Below, piece after piece: positions 1 through 10,979 of a DNA stretch of 64,000 nt (its first letter is position 1; each line of letters begins with the position of its first letter). The DNA comes from Tatumella sp. JGM91. Its GTDB lineage: Bacteria > Pseudomonadota > Gammaproteobacteria > Enterobacterales > Enterobacteriaceae. The DNA lies in NCBI RefSeq assembly GCF_018257575.1, contig NZ_JAERJP010000002.1, positions 62,001-126,000 of the forward strand. The letters run 5' to 3'. The notes beneath the pieces are model-generated. The model was not told the origin of the DNA. It saw only the letters and a list, made by a program, of their open reading frames with translations, and did not search any database. A program made the position numbers and the translations under genes.

Positions 1-602
1 ATGATCCGGCGCTGATCCTGTGCTGCACTACCGGCAGGCCGTATGCCCGGGGTTACCAGTAAAAAATCATTTCCCAGTTGCTGCTTAAAAGTTACCGCTT
101 CATGGGCTGAACAAACGACGCCGTCCAGTCCGCAATCCCTGGTCAGAGCAGCCAGATGTAATGCGTGTTCCGCCGGAGTACGCTGAATACCGATATCGGC
201 TAAGTCACTGGCCTCCATGCTGGTCAGTACGGTAACAGCTATCAGTAACGGCGCATCTTTCCCCATCGGCTCCAGTGCTTCGCGGGCAGCATTCATCATC
301 CGTACCCCGCCACTGGCATGGACGTTCACCATCCAGACACCAAGATCAGCAGCAGCGGCAACCGCATGGGCGACGGTATTCGGAATATCATGGAATTTGA
401 GGTCCAGAAATACGTCAAAACCACGAGACTGTAATGTTTTCACCCATTCAGGGCCGAACCGGGTAAACATCTCTTTCCCTACTTTCAGCCGGCAGCTTTT
501 CGGGTCAATAAGGTCAACCAACGACAGCGCGCGACGGGTATCGTCAAAATCAAGGGCGACCAGTACCGGTGAAGTAACAGAAGATGGCGATGATTCAGTC
601 AT
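1..602 (-). CDS. pyrF: Orotidine 5'-phosphate decarboxylase, 3' end outside window
   Basis: PyrF decarboxylates OMP to UMP, the last step of de novo pyrimidine synthesis, in the cytoplasm. About 200 N-terminal codons are present and the gene runs off the left edge. The reverse-strand reading from the ATG at 602 gives the family signature LVALDFDD, then LKVGKEMFT and [10 protein letters not shown] with the catalytic Lys/Asp/Lys residues, and VTPGIRP close to the window edge. It lies downstream of lapB, as in E. coli, separated by about 180 bases that hold a GC-rich hairpin. Identification is firm; only the C-terminus is unseen. Confidence 0.95.
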   Translation of the reverse strand, partial: MTESSPSSVTSPVLVALDFDDTRRALSLVDLIDPKSCRLKVGKEMFTRFGPEWVKTLQSRGFDVFLDLKFHDIPNTVAHAVAAAADLGVWMVNVHASGGVRMMNAAREALEPMGKDAPLLIAVTVLTSMEASDLADIGIQRTPAEHALHLAALTRDCGLDGVVCSAHEAVTFKQQLGNDFLLVTPGIRPAGSAAQDQRRI

Positions 603-757
603 TGCAGGGTTCCTTTAAAATCTGGCTTGCGAGCTATACGGACAAACGGCGCTTATTCTACCTGCCTGACCTGCGATGTCACCTGTTTTGCACGCTGGCA
701 GGCCCACGATGAGTCGCTTTTATATAGTATGTTGTAACTAAAGCGGGGCTTAAAAAT

Positions 758-778
758 ACAGGGCCCGCGGCCCCGTAC
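758..778 (-). terminator. GC-rich hairpin between lapB and pyrF
   Basis: On the reverse strand a GC-rich stem (GGGGCC against GGGCCC, one mismatch) is followed by a run of five T. It starts just after the lapB stop and could terminate or attenuate lapAB transcription before pyrF. Confidence 0.5.
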
Positions 779-780
779 TT

Positions 781-1950
781 TTACTGACCGTCGAGGCCGC
801 GGATTGGTTTTACTGAAGCCCAGCTTCTGCAGGACGGGCAGTGCCAGTAGATAGCATGGGCGGTAAAGCCGCATTTCTGGCAGCGATAGCGCGGCTTAAT
901 ACGGATTTGCTCACCCACCATGTCCCTCAGTATCACCAGGCTCTGTTTGGCTCTGCCATCTTCCGCATCCTGCAGATAATAATTAATCAGCCGGTGGAAG
1001 CCACGGGTGGTCGGATGATGCTCCAGTTGCTTCATCAGAAATAACTGGGCAGCAGCGGATCCTTCATCGTTATCAATAATATCTGCCAGATATAATTCGG
1101 CTGCATTCCCGGTTTCTGCGGCAACACATTGCTGCAGAAACTCAACCCATAACCGGGGGGCCTCAAGCCGCTGATAACAGCCTTCCAGCAATACCAGTAT
1201 TTCGCTGACAAATTCGGAGTCCTGTTGCAGCACCCGCTGCAGTGACTGTACCGCTTTCTGTTCCTCACCCTGTTCGATAAAAATACGGCCCTGCATAATG
1301 GATACCCGGGCACAGTTTTTATCAGCCGATTCACCTTTACGCAGTAGTCCCATCGCTTTATCAAGATCATCGCTGCTCATGGCCTGTAACGCCAGCTCAC
1401 AGTAGAAATGGGCGATTTCCATTTTATGTTTAGTTTTACCCAGTTTCACCAGACGTTCGGCCGTCTCGATAGCCTGTGTCCAGTCGCTGGTCTGCTGATA
1501 GATCAGTAATAATTGCTGTAACGCCCCTTCGCGAAAATCTGTTTCATCAGTGAGCTGGCTAAACATATCTTCTGCCCGGTCATACAAACCGGCAGCCAGA
1601 TAATCCCGCCCCAGTTGCTGAATGGCCAGCAAACGCTGATCATAGTCGAGGGACGTACTTTCCATCAGCGACTGGTGAATACGAATAGCGCGGTCTACCT
1701 CGCCCCGTGAGCGGAATAAATTCCCGAGGGTCAGATGCGCTTCAATAGTCCCGCTGTCTTCTTTAAGCATATCAAGGAACAGGTCAACAGCTTTATCCTG
1801 CTGGTTAGACAGTAAAAAGTTAACCCCGGCAACGTAGTCCCGCGACAGACGGTTCGCTTCCTGTTTTTTGTCTTGTTGCGCACTGCGGCGGCCCATATAC
1901 CAGCCATATGCCGCCGCAACAGGCAATAACAGAAACAGCAGTTCAAGCAT
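781..1950 (-). CDS. lapB: Lipopolysaccharide assembly protein B (YciM)
   Basis: LapB is an inner-membrane adaptor that presents LpxC to the protease FtsH and so limits lipid A synthesis. The 389 residues match the family length. An N-terminal membrane anchor (MLELLFLLLPVAAAYGW) is followed by tandem TPR repeats over most of the protein. The last 35 residues form a rubredoxin-like knuckle with two C-x2-C pairs (CQKC and CPSC). The start is six bases downstream of the lapA stop, so the two are co-transcribed, as in E. coli. Confidence 0.95.
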   Translation of the reverse strand: MLELLFLLLPVAAAYGWYMGRRSAQQDKKQEANRLSRDYVAGVNFLLSNQQDKAVDLFLDMLKEDSGTIEAHLTLGNLFRSRGEVDRAIRIHQSLMESTSLDYDQRLLAIQQLGRDYLAAGLYDRAEDMFSQLTDETDFREGALQQLLLIYQQTSDWTQAIETAERLVKLGKTKHKMEIAHFYCELALQAMSSDDLDKAMGLLRKGESADKNCARVSIMQGRIFIEQGEEQKAVQSLQRVLQQDSEFVSEILVLLEGCYQRLEAPRLWVEFLQQCVAAETGNAAELYLADIIDNDEGSAAAQLFLMKQLEHHPTTRGFHRLINYYLQDAEDGRAKQSLVILRDMVGEQIRIKPRYRCQKCGFTAHAIYWHCPSCRSWASVKPIRGLDGQ

Positions 1951-1956
1951 GACGAA

Positions 1957-2268
1957 TTATTCCTTCACCACAGCTTTACCGTTCGCTGTCGTTACCGCAG
2001 ACGAGGGTGTGACATATTGCGCTTCAAGACGTTTGATCTTGCGCTGAGCACGGGACAGGGACAACCGGCCCCGCAGCCAGAAGAGCCCGCAGATAACCCA
2101 GCCAAGGATAAAGCCGGCACCAAACAGGGTGGCCAGTAAGGAAGATACTCGGAAATCGCCGCGGGCCAGTAGGTAATTAAAGGTCACGATCTGATCATTT
2201 TTGGCACCCAGCGTAATCGAGATAATAAAAATGACCAGCACGACTAAAAAAATCACTAAATATTTCAC
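1957..2268 (-). CDS. lapA: Lipopolysaccharide assembly protein A (YciS)
   Basis: Small inner-membrane partner of LapB, 103 residues, with two hydrophobic segments (about residues 1-22 and 40-65) and a basic, helical C-terminal tail. I chose the GTG at 2268, giving MKYLVIFLVV, because it matches the usual N-terminus and has AGGA upstream. The open frame extends to 2337, but those extra residues do not fit the family. It is followed directly by lapB, and pgpB lies upstream on the same strand. Confidence 0.9.
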   Translation of the reverse strand: MKYLVIFLVVLVIFIISITLGAKNDQIVTFNYLLARGDFRVSSLLATLFGAGFILGWVICGLFWLRGRLSLSRAQRKIKRLEAQYVTPSSAVTTANGKAVVKE

Positions 2269-2409
2269 AATGTATCCTGTTATCGTTGTTTCCGTAAGCC
2301 GTACTATCCGCTGACTCCGGCCGCGGACGGCTGACATTCCGGTACACCTGCATCATTATATTATGGGGATGCAGAATATATTTACAATATGGCTTTTTGC
2401 TTCAGCACA

Positions 2410-3147
2410 TTATTCCATATCACGGCCACTGGCGGAAAGCAGCAGATACGCGGGCACAGACACCAGAATAACTATGCCCCCGGCATTCACCACTGACATG
2501 ATAACATCCCATGGCCAGTGCATTCCGAGAGCCATACGACTCCAGATTACCAGAAGTGCCCATATAAAGGTGGCAATAACCGTTTTATAGTAGCGACGGG
2601 GCCATAACAGAACCAGGTTCAGTAACGCCCAGCAGGCGGCAAACATGCTGTGGCCTGAAGGAAAAGAATAGCCTGTTTCAAATGCCCAGTGCTGTTTAAG
2701 CCAGCCAGGCAGCAGTGCATCGCCTGCGGTTGCGCTGTATACCTGCCTGCTGCGTTGCTCAGGCGATAACCGGTAAAAACCGGCAATCTCTGACGGTGAC
2801 GAAGGGTACAGCCATGCAACATAAGGCCGGGCTTCTCTGACCTGGTTTTTTATCAGCGCATTGATGCCCTGCCCGCCCCAGACTACCGCCACCACCCATA
2901 GCATCGTCAGCAACGGGGATTTTACCCCTGACTGATAAGGCCGCAGCTGCCAGAGTAACACAGCGGCCAGTATCAGTGTGGTCAGTATTCCCCACGGACG
3001 GGTCACGGTTTCGGTTGCTGCAAACAATACGGCCAGCAGGCCGCGGCCTGCCCCGGGTTGCCAGTGCCAGCCAGAAACCCATAATGCCGATGGCAGTACC
3101 AGTAAAATCAGCATGCCGCTGGCTGTCAGTTTCAGCAGTTTTAACAT
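2410..3147 (-). CDS. pgpB: Phosphatidylglycerophosphatase B (PAP2 family)
   Basis: Integral membrane phosphatase acting on phosphatidylglycerophosphate and undecaprenyl pyrophosphate. The 245 residues contain the three PAP2 signature blocks: KNQVREARPYV, PSGHS, and the RMALGMHWPWD block with the catalytic His and conserved Asp. Several hydrophobic helices surround them. It sits between ribA (divergent) and lapA, the E. coli arrangement. The 210 bases between pgpB and ribA should hold both promoters. Confidence 0.94.
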   Translation of the reverse strand: MLKLLKLTASGMLILLVLPSALWVSGWHWQPGAGRGLLAVLFAATETVTRPWGILTTLILAAVLLWQLRPYQSGVKSPLLTMLWVVAVVWGGQGINALIKNQVREARPYVAWLYPSSPSEIAGFYRLSPEQRSRQVYSATAGDALLPGWLKQHWAFETGYSFPSGHSMFAACWALLNLVLLWPRRYYKTVIATFIWALLVIWSRMALGMHWPWDVIMSVVNAGGIVILVSVPAYLLLSASGRDME

Positions 3148-3357
3148 CGTATATATGTTTTCTCCGCGGCTAAATCGATAATTATTATTTTCTGTGCCTG
3201 ACGAAATAAGTTAACCTTCGTTATTGCTCTGATTGTGCTTTATTTCATCCTGAGCAGCAGAGTATTGCACACAGGGATAATGATTATGGCACAATAACAT
3301 ATTCAACTCTCAGGTTCAGAATACTGAAAATAACAGGTTTCAACAGCGGAGTATTTC

Positions 3358-3957
3358 ATGCAACTTAAGCGGGTGGCACAAGCCACACTGCCCACACCAT
3401 GGGGCGATTTCCTGATGGTGGGTTTTGAAGAAATTAGCACCGGAAAAGACCACGCAGCCCTGGTTTTTGGCGATATTTCCGGCCCGGCACCTGTCCTGGC
3501 GCGGGTACACTCAGAGTGTCTGACCGGTGACGCTTTGTTTAGTTTACGCTGTGATTGCGGATTCCAGCTGGAGTCGGCATTAAACGCCATTGCAACCGAA
3601 GGACGCGGCGTCCTGCTGTATCATCGTCAGGAAGGCCGTAATATCGGGTTACTGAACAAAATCCGTGCTTATTCCTTGCAGGATAAAGGTTACGATACCG
3701 TAGAAGCTAACCTCAAATTAGGTTTTGCTGCCGATGAACGTGATTTTACCCTGTGTGCCGATATGTTTAAATTACTCGAGGTAGATGCCGTGCGTCTGCT
3801 GACCAATAACCCGGCGAAGGTCCGGGTACTGACGGAAGCAGGAATTAATATTAGCGAACGAGTGCCCCTCGAAGTCGGCAGGAACCCGAAAAATACCGGC
3901 TATCTGGATACCAAAGCCCTTAAGATGGGACATTTACTGCAGCATAATGACGACTGA
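3358..3957 (+). CDS. ribA: GTP cyclohydrolase II
   Basis: RibA opens GTP to the pyrimidine precursor in the first committed step of riboflavin synthesis. Length is 199 residues (family about 196). The Zn-binding cysteines are visible in [15 protein letters not shown], and the GTP-site block [10 protein letters not shown] and NPAKV follow. The ATG at 3358 gives the usual MQLKRVA start. In E. coli the neighbours are pgpB and acnA; here acnA is missing and a ymiA-like gene and cysB follow. A clear terminator lies just after the stop. Confidence 0.96.
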   Translation: MQLKRVAQATLPTPWGDFLMVGFEEISTGKDHAALVFGDISGPAPVLARVHSECLTGDALFSLRCDCGFQLESALNAIATEGRGVLLYHRQEGRNIGLLNKIRAYSLQDKGYDTVEANLKLGFAADERDFTLCADMFKLLEVDAVRLLTNNPAKVRVLTEAGINISERVPLEVGRNPKNTGYLDTKALKMGHLLQHNDD

Positions 3958-3978
3958 TTCTGCAATATTGTCAGTCAG

Positions 3979-4009
3979 AAAGCCGGATATTCCGGCTTTT
4001 ATTTTTCCG
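3979..4009 (+). terminator. Rho-independent terminator of ribA
   Basis: A 9-bp stem (AAAGCCGGA against TCCGGCTTT) with a 3-base loop is followed by a T-rich tract, about 20 bases after the ribA stop. Confidence 0.85.
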
Positions 4010-4179
4010 TCACAGGGAATACTTTACTGAAATAATATTTGTTCGCCTGTTTTTATGGGGTCCGGATGATTTTATATCGCAACATGACCGCAATACCCCT
4101 TTATTACTCATCATCCGGAGTTAATTTCCCCCGCGCCTAAACATACTCAGGACGACTCTGCTATTTTATCGCGCCGACA

Positions 4180-4347
4180 TTATCTGCAAAATAGCCGGAA
4201 AATTAACAGGCCGCTAATTAGCCAGAATAGACTACAGCCAGCAAGTACCGTCAGCCATACCCGGCGACGAAAACGCGACGCGGGCAGCGCTTCCAGTGAC
4301 TGTATATAACAACGGCACAATGAATGAAATAATGAAGTAAGTGACAT
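4180..4347 (-). CDS. ymiA: YmiA-like small membrane protein
   Basis: A 55-residue protein with one C-terminal transmembrane helix preceded by the basic stretch FRRRVW. The helix region resembles E. coli YmiA as I recall it (an Arg/Lys-rich turn, then a W-x-x-V-x-x-G-x-x-L-F-W pattern), and the position next to cysB is the YmiA position. The start at 4347 is favoured by a GGGAGGG ribosome site five bases upstream. The frame remains open upstream to 4449, but without family support. Function is unknown. Confidence 0.65.
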   Translation of the reverse strand: MSLTSLFHSLCRCYIQSLEALPASRFRRRVWLTVLAGCSLFWLISGLLIFRLFCR

Positions 4348-4504
4348 ACAGCCCTCCCTGTAAATGACCAGAATACCCCTGACCGAATGATGACCGGCCA
4401 ACAGCTGAGTCAATTGCTGGTCATCCATAACCGGCAATTTATAGCACACACTGATATTTCTATTGGTTAAGAAAACACAGAAATACTTTCCTGTCCTTCG
4501 GTTC

Positions 4505-5506
<1,002 letters not shown>

Positions 5507-5645
5507 TCAGTGCCTGCGTCCCTGCAAAATAATTATCTGTTAATAATCTCTTTGATTATTAACAGACTACACACGCATTTTTTCTATAACTACTATAGCA
5601 TTAAACAATTATCAACAGAACAAATAGCTATATCAGTTAAAAATA

Positions 5646-5671
5646 AAAGGGCCAGCAAACGCTGGCCCTGA
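5646..5671 (-). terminator. Rho-independent terminator of topA
   Basis: Perfect 9-bp stem AGGGCCAGC/GCTGGCCCT with a 4-base loop. On the reverse strand it is followed by TTTTATTTTT, and it lies 15 bases past the topA stop. Confidence 0.9.
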
Positions 5672-5684
5672 TGTACTGCACGCT

Positions 5685-8282
5685 TTATTTTTTAGCTTCC
5701 TGCCATTTACCGTCAATATAAAACATTGACCAGCCGGTTGCCTTGCCTTCCTTTTCAGAAGAAATATACTGCTGCTTAGTTTTGCGGCTAAAACGTACCA
5801 GGGTTTTATTTCCCTGAGGATCAGCGGCAGGTGCCCGGGTCAGATAAGCGAACTTCTCCGGCAGACGGTCACTGAAACGCTGTAATTCTTCCACCAGCGG
5901 TGCCCGGGTTTCACGTGATTTAGGGAATGTATTCGCTGCCAGGAAAATACCTGCAGCACCATCACGTAACACAAAATAAGCATCTGACTTTTCACAGGCT
6001 AATTCAGGTAACGGTACCGGATCTTCTTTTGGCGGTGCAACATCACCGTTACGCAGGATTTTACGGGTATTTTTACAGGCGTCATTAGTACAGGCCATAT
6101 ACTTACCGAAACGCCCCATTTTCAGATGCATTTCATTTCCGCATTTCTCACACTCCACCACCGGACCATCATAGCCTTTGATGCGGAACTCACCCTCTTC
6201 AATCTGATAGCCATCACAGGATGGGTTGTTACCACAGACATGGAGTTTGCGTTTTTCATCGATCAGGTAGCTGTCCATTGCAGTGCCGCATTTCTGACAA
6301 CGTGGTCGTGCGCGTAATGCGTTGGTTTCCGCATCATCGCCTTCCAGAATATTTAATACTTCATTTTCCGGAATCAGATTGATGGTCTGTTTACACCGCT
6401 CTTTTGGGGGTAATGCATAGCCGGAACACCCGAGAAATACACCGGTTGTCGCGGTGCGTATTCCCATATGTCGCTGGCAGGCCGGACATTCAATTGAGGT
6501 GATGACCATCTGGTTAGGCTGCATTCCCCCTTCTTCAGGGTCTTTATCCGCCTGTTCCAGTTGCTGACTGAAATCAGCGAAGAAATGATCCAGTACAGCA
6601 CGCCAATCCGCCTGATTGCTGGCCACCTGATCAAGGTTGTCTTCCATCCGGGCGGTGAAGTCGTAGTTCATCAGTTCGCGGAAGTTACCTTCCAGCCGGT
6701 CAGTCACAATTTCGCCCATCTTCTCGGCATAAAAGCGACGGCTTTCGGTTCTGACGTAACCGCGATCCTGGATAGTTGAGATAATTGACGCGTAAGTCGA
6801 CGGACGACCGATACCGCGTTTTTCCAGTTCACGAACCAGCGATGCTTCGCTGAAACGGGCCGGTGGCTTGGTGAAGTGACGGGCCGGAAGCACATCAAGT
6901 AAAGCCGGGGACTCACCCACCTCAATGGCTGGCAGAGTCAAATCATCATCATTTTTACGTAAAGCCGGCATCACTTTTGTCCAGCCATCGAAACGTAATG
7001 TACGTCCTTTGGCTTTAAGACGGTAATCGCCGGCCTGTACAGTCAGTGTGGTTGAATCATACTTCGCCGCCACCATTTGACAGGCAACAAACTGACGCCA
7101 GATTAACTGATAAAGTTTCTGCGCATCCGCTTCCATATCTTTGAGCTGTTCGGCGACAACATTCACATCCGAAGGACGAATAGCTTCGTGCGCTTCCTGT
7201 GAATTATCCTTGTTCGCATACAGGGTCGCCGTTTTGGGCAGGTATTTGTCACCAAAACTCTCATCAATATAAGTACGTGCCATTTCGATGGCATCCTGAC
7301 TCAGATTCGTGGAGTCGGTACGCATATAGGTAATATGACCCGCTTCATACAGACGCTGAGCCATCATCATGGTTTTTTTTACCCCAAAGCCCAGCCGCGT
7401 ACTGGCCGCCTGCTGTAATGTGGAAGTGATAAAAGGTGCGCCGGGCTTACTGCTGGTGGGTTTATCTTCCCGCTCGGTAACCCGGTAAGAGGCTTTTTCC
7501 AGCAAAGAAACGGCTGCCTGAGTCGTTTCTTTATTTTCGGGGCGAAAAGCTTTATCACCCTGATGTGTGACCCGCATCAGTAACTCATTGCCCGCGGCGG
7601 TATTCAGACGAACGTCAATATCCCAGTATTCTTCCGGAACAAAGGCCTTGATTTCGCGTTCCCGCTCAACCACCAGTCGTACAGCCACAGACTGTACCCG
7701 GCCGGCAGATAAACCGCGGGCGACTTTTTTCCACAATAATGGCGATACCATATAGCCGACGACCCGGTCCATAAAACGCCGGGCCTGCTGAGCATTAACA
7801 CGATCGATATTCAGCTCACCGGGCTGTTCAAATGCCTGACGTATCGCATTTTTGGTAATTTCGTTAAATACCACACGGCTGAAACGCTGGTCATCTCCGC
7901 CAATAACTTCCCGTAAGTGCCAGGCTATCGCCTCACCCTCACGGTCCAAATCCGTCGCCAGATAGATGTGATCTGCATCAGCGGCCAGCGCCTGTAATTC
8001 AGAAACGACTTTTTCTTTACCCGGTAAAATCTGATAGTTGGCTTTCCAGCCATGCCACGGATCAACGCCCATGCGGTTTACCAGGGCACTTTTCTCGTCT
8101 TTCTTACCGGTTTTCGTTGTTTTAGCTTTACCGGCTTCTGCCGTTTTTTTCGCTAACGAACCGCTGGTCGGCAGGTCTCGAATATGACCCACACTGGATT
8201 TAACAACGAAGCCACTGCCAAGGTATTTATTAATAGTTTTAGCCTTTGCCGGTGACTCAACAATAACGAGTGCTTTACCCAT
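5685..8282 (-). CDS. topA: DNA topoisomerase I
   Basis: Type IA topoisomerase that relaxes negative supercoils. The 865 residues match the family. The TOPRIM domain is at the N-terminus ([14 protein letters not shown], then [14 protein letters not shown] with the intact D-x-D-x-E triad), and the active-site Tyr is in [11 protein letters not shown]. At the C-terminus are three Cys4 zinc ribbons (for example [30 protein letters not shown]) and a basic tail. It is a different gene from the two topB-type genes at the right of the window. Confidence 0.98.
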   Translation of the reverse strand: MGKALVIVESPAKAKTINKYLGSGFVVKSSVGHIRDLPTSGSLAKKTAEAGKAKTTKTGKKDEKSALVNRMGVDPWHGWKANYQILPGKEKVVSELQALAADADHIYLATDLDREGEAIAWHLREVIGGDDQRFSRVVFNEITKNAIRQAFEQPGELNIDRVNAQQARRFMDRVVGYMVSPLLWKKVARGLSAGRVQSVAVRLVVEREREIKAFVPEEYWDIDVRLNTAAGNELLMRVTHQGDKAFRPENKETTQAAVSLLEKASYRVTEREDKPTSSKPGAPFITSTLQQAASTRLGFGVKKTMMMAQRLYEAGHITYMRTDSTNLSQDAIEMARTYIDESFGDKYLPKTATLYANKDNSQEAHEAIRPSDVNVVAEQLKDMEADAQKLYQLIWRQFVACQMVAAKYDSTTLTVQAGDYRLKAKGRTLRFDGWTKVMPALRKNDDDLTLPAIEVGESPALLDVLPARHFTKPPARFSEASLVRELEKRGIGRPSTYASIISTIQDRGYVRTESRRFYAEKMGEIVTDRLEGNFRELMNYDFTARMEDNLDQVASNQADWRAVLDHFFADFSQQLEQADKDPEEGGMQPNQMVITSIECPACQRHMGIRTATTGVFLGCSGYALPPKERCKQTINLIPENEVLNILEGDDAETNALRARPRCQKCGTAMDSYLIDEKRKLHVCGNNPSCDGYQIEEGEFRIKGYDGPVVECEKCGNEMHLKMGRFGKYMACTNDACKNTRKILRNGDVAPPKEDPVPLPELACEKSDAYFVLRDGAAGIFLAANTFPKSRETRAPLVEELQRFSDRLPEKFAYLTRAPAADPQGNKTLVRFSRKTKQQYISSEKEGKATGWSMFYIDGKWQEAKK

Positions 8283-8644
8283 AGATAACTTTACCTAATA
8301 AAAACGTCCTGAAGAACGGGAGAGGATGACTCCCCTGATTTGCAACAAGTGCGCTTGCTGCCGACTCTCACTAATCACGCCACATCATCGATAACTAACC
8401 ATAGCCCGGATATTAACAGTATGATTAAAATAATCTTTTACTCAGGTATCCTGGCCGCTGACGGCGTGAACTCCCTGATTCGCAAATCGTCCACACTGTA
8501 CCTGATAAAATCTGTTACGCAACTTTATTAGCATCCTGGCGTATTTATCGCCACTAATAGCACCAATAATTTTGTCCCGGTGGTTACTCTTGCCGTAAAA
8601 TACCCTCCGGATTTGTAATGATATATCAGCGACAGGAGCATGCT
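8283..8644. other. Intergenic region between topA and yciN
   Basis: About 360 bases without a convincing gene. It separates the divergent topA and yciN genes and must contain the topA promoters. Open frames of 60-75 codons here have no ribosome site and no recognisable similarity. Confidence 0.5.
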
Positions 8645-8896
8645 ATGAACGGAAAACCCCGGGCTGTTGATTCTGCAACTCTGATTGCACTGGCCAGCGA
8701 ACAAATGACCGGATATCCGGATTATCTGCCATCCATGGAAATTACAGCTGTACGTCAGCAAGGTAACTTACTGATTTTTAGCGGCCCCTGGTTTGCAGAC
8801 GCACAGGGATTGCCGACAAAACAAAGTACCGCGGCCTTTAATGTGTTTAAAGCCCTGACACAGGAATTGTCACCTCTGTACTGTCTGAAACAGTAA
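8645..8896 (+). CDS. yciN: YciN family protein
   Basis: Small cytoplasmic protein of unknown function, 83 residues, the same length as E. coli YciN. The C-terminal half carries the family pattern GPWFADAQGLPTKQSTAAFN. I placed the start at the ATG at 8645, which has ACAGGAG upstream and gives the usual length; an upstream ATG at 8618 has no ribosome site. Its position next to topA and convergent with sohB agrees with the E. coli map. Confidence 0.85.
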   Translation: MNGKPRAVDSATLIALASEQMTGYPDYLPSMEITAVRQQGNLLIFSGPWFADAQGLPTKQSTAAFNVFKALTQELSPLYCLKQ

Positions 8897-8916
8897 CCCC
8901 GGCAATTGCCGGGGTT
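8895..8916. terminator. Hairpin between yciN and sohB
   Basis: AACCCCGGCA/TGCCGGGGTT forms a 10-bp stem around a very short centre, overlapping the yciN stop. The genes are convergent, so it may act on both strands. Confidence 0.7.
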
Positions 8917-8948
8917 CGGTTGTCTGTAGCCGCAATAACACAGGCGGT

Positions 8949-9995
8949 TTACAACAAGGGCTTTTCGCCCTTTTGCCACCATTTAAGCAGCAGGCGTTCT
9001 GCAACACTGGCACCACTTTGGGTAAAACGCTCAATGACACTTTTTTTCTTAGTGTAACTTACGGATAATAAATTGAATTCATCCATTTTACTGATAATTA
9101 CTTCATCACTGGTGGCAATCTCGTCAATCAGCCCGTTTTCCAGAGCCTGACGTCCGTACCAGTGCTCGCCGGTCGCCACCGAGTCAATGTCCAGAGACGG
9201 GCGCATTTGATGAACAAATGATTTAAATAACTGATGAGTTTCATTAAGATCTTCGCGAAATTTTTCCCGGCCTTCATCCGTATTTTCGCCAAGCAGCGTC
9301 AGCGTCCGTTTATACTGACCGGCCGTATGCAGTTCAATATCAATATCATTACGTTTCAGCAGGCGATTAAAGTTAGGTACCTGAGCAACCACCCCGATGG
9401 AGCCGATAATCGCAAAAGGCGCGGCAACAATATGTGAGGCGACACAAGCCATCATATACCCGCCACTGGCAGCCACTTTATCGACTACCGCGGTCAGACG
9501 GATCCCGTGATCGCGCAGCCTCTGTAACTGGGACGCTGCCAGGCCATAGCCGTGCACCACACCGCCCGGGCTTTCCAGTTTCAACAACACTTCATCACCG
9601 GCGGTGGCCACAGACAGGACAGCTGAAATTTCTTTACGTAAAGAAGCCACTTCGCCGGCATCCATACTGCCTTTAAAATCCAGAACAAATAGTGTTTTCT
9701 TTGCCGGTGGCGGGGTTCCCTGCTTCCTTGCCGCTTTTTCTGCTTTGGCTTGCTCTTTCTGTTGCTTTTTCTGCCCTTTCAGCCAGCTTTTCTGCTCATG
9801 CTCAGGAAGCGTTGCGACCGCCAGTGTTTGTTTCAGCGTCTGATAATCTTCACCGGGATGACCAAGCTGTAACTGCCCCTGCCCCGTTTTTTTACGGGAC
9901 GAAACACCAACGCATACCACCACCAGCGCAATAATCGCCACGACCAGGGTGACAATTTTTGCTAAAAATAACCCATATTCTGCAATAAAACTCAC
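8949..9995 (-). CDS. sohB: Probable inner-membrane serine peptidase SohB (S49 family)
   Basis: Signal-peptide-peptidase-like protease, 348 residues, close to the E. coli length. An N-terminal membrane helix (about residues 8-30) is followed by a charged Lys/Ala/Gln-rich linker and the S49 protease core. The catalytic Ser lies in KVAASGGYMMA, and SIGVVAQVPN is also conserved. E. coli SohB was found as a suppressor of htrA loss; the natural substrate is not known. The gene is convergent with yciN and divergent from yciK. Confidence 0.93.
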   Translation of the reverse strand: MSFIAEYGLFLAKIVTLVVAIIALVVVCVGVSSRKKTGQGQLQLGHPGEDYQTLKQTLAVATLPEHEQKSWLKGQKKQQKEQAKAEKAARKQGTPPPAKKTLFVLDFKGSMDAGEVASLRKEISAVLSVATAGDEVLLKLESPGGVVHGYGLAASQLQRLRDHGIRLTAVVDKVAASGGYMMACVASHIVAAPFAIIGSIGVVAQVPNFNRLLKRNDIDIELHTAGQYKRTLTLLGENTDEGREKFREDLNETHQLFKSFVHQMRPSLDIDSVATGEHWYGRQALENGLIDEIATSDEVIISKMDEFNLLSVSYTKKKSVIERFTQSGASVAERLLLKWWQKGEKPLL

Positions 9996-10167
9996 TCAGT
10001 CCACCTCTGTCACATCGGTTAAAACGCATGTTATTCCGTCCGGTCTGACACAATACAGCCTGTCTCAGACGGTGACGAAACAGGAAATTAACAGCCTGTC
10101 CTCAGAGTGTATCATATGATAATTTACGACATAACTGTATGAAATATAAAAAACAAAGGACCCGCCC

Positions 10168-10929
10168 GTGAACAACCAGTCCGACAACCTAAGTCTGAAA
10201 AATCACACTATTCTGGTCACTGGTGCCTCTGATGGCATTGGCCGTGAAGCGGCACTGACCTATGCCCGCCAGGGTGCCAGGGTACTGCTGACCGGCAGAA
10301 ACCCGCAGAAACTGGAAGATGTCCGCCGGCAAATCGCGGCTTTCGGACAGAGCCCTGCCGAAATATTTCTGCTCGACTTCGCCACCGCTGACGCCGCACA
10401 GTGCCGTGAATTTGCTGACCGAATAGCCCGCACCGCCCCGCAACTGGAAGGTGTACTGCATAATGCAGGTATTCTCGGCACGATCCAGCCAATGGCCGAT
10501 ATTCCGGAACAAGAGTGGCAACAGGTCATGAAAATTAATCTGGAGGTGACTTTTTTTCTGACCAGGGCATTACTGCCTTTGCTGCTTAACGCCCCGGCGG
10601 CGTCGTTAGTTTTTACCAGTTCCAGTGTCGGACGCGAAGGCCGGGCGGGCTGGGGAAGTTATGCAGTCTCTAAGTTTGCCACCGAAGGCATGATGCAGGT
10701 ACTGGCCGCCGAATATCAGCACAGTAATTTGCGGGTAAACTGCATTAATCCGGGCGGTACCCGAACCACAATGCGCGCCAGCGCGTTCCCTGAGGAGAAT
10801 GCAGCACTGCTCAAAACACCGGCAGATATTATGCCTGTTTACTTGTATCTGATGACTGATGCCAGCAGAGGCCAGACGGGGATCAGTTTCGATGCACAGC
10901 CCGGCCGTAAAGCCGGTCCGGCAGAATAA
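10168..10929 (+). CDS. yciK: Short-chain dehydrogenase/reductase YciK
   Basis: NAD(P)-dependent SDR of 253 residues. It has the Rossmann motif TGASDGIGREAA, the NAG motif (HNAGILG), catalytic Ser in TSSSVGREG and Tyr/Lys in YAVSKFATEG. Its physiological substrate is not established. The start is an ATG preceded by AAAGGA. In E. coli btuR follows yciK; here that gene is absent and rluB lies directly downstream in convergent orientation. Confidence 0.9.
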   Translation: MNNQSDNLSLKNHTILVTGASDGIGREAALTYARQGARVLLTGRNPQKLEDVRRQIAAFGQSPAEIFLLDFATADAAQCREFADRIARTAPQLEGVLHNAGILGTIQPMADIPEQEWQQVMKINLEVTFFLTRALLPLLLNAPAASLVFTSSSVGREGRAGWGSYAVSKFATEGMMQVLAAEYQHSNLRVNCINPGGTRTTMRASAFPEENAALLKTPADIMPVYLYLMTDASRGQTGISFDAQPGRKAGPAE

Positions 10930-10940
10930 ACCTGTAAAAA

Positions 10941-10970
10941 AACCCCGGAGAACCGGGGTTTCAGGCAGGG
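10941..10970 (-). terminator. Terminator between yciK and rluB
   Basis: 8-bp stem AACCCCGG/CCGGGGTT with an AGAA loop. The reverse strand then reads seven T, so it best serves rluB; it may also stop yciK transcripts. Confidence 0.85.
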
Positions 10971-10979
10971 TAATAACTG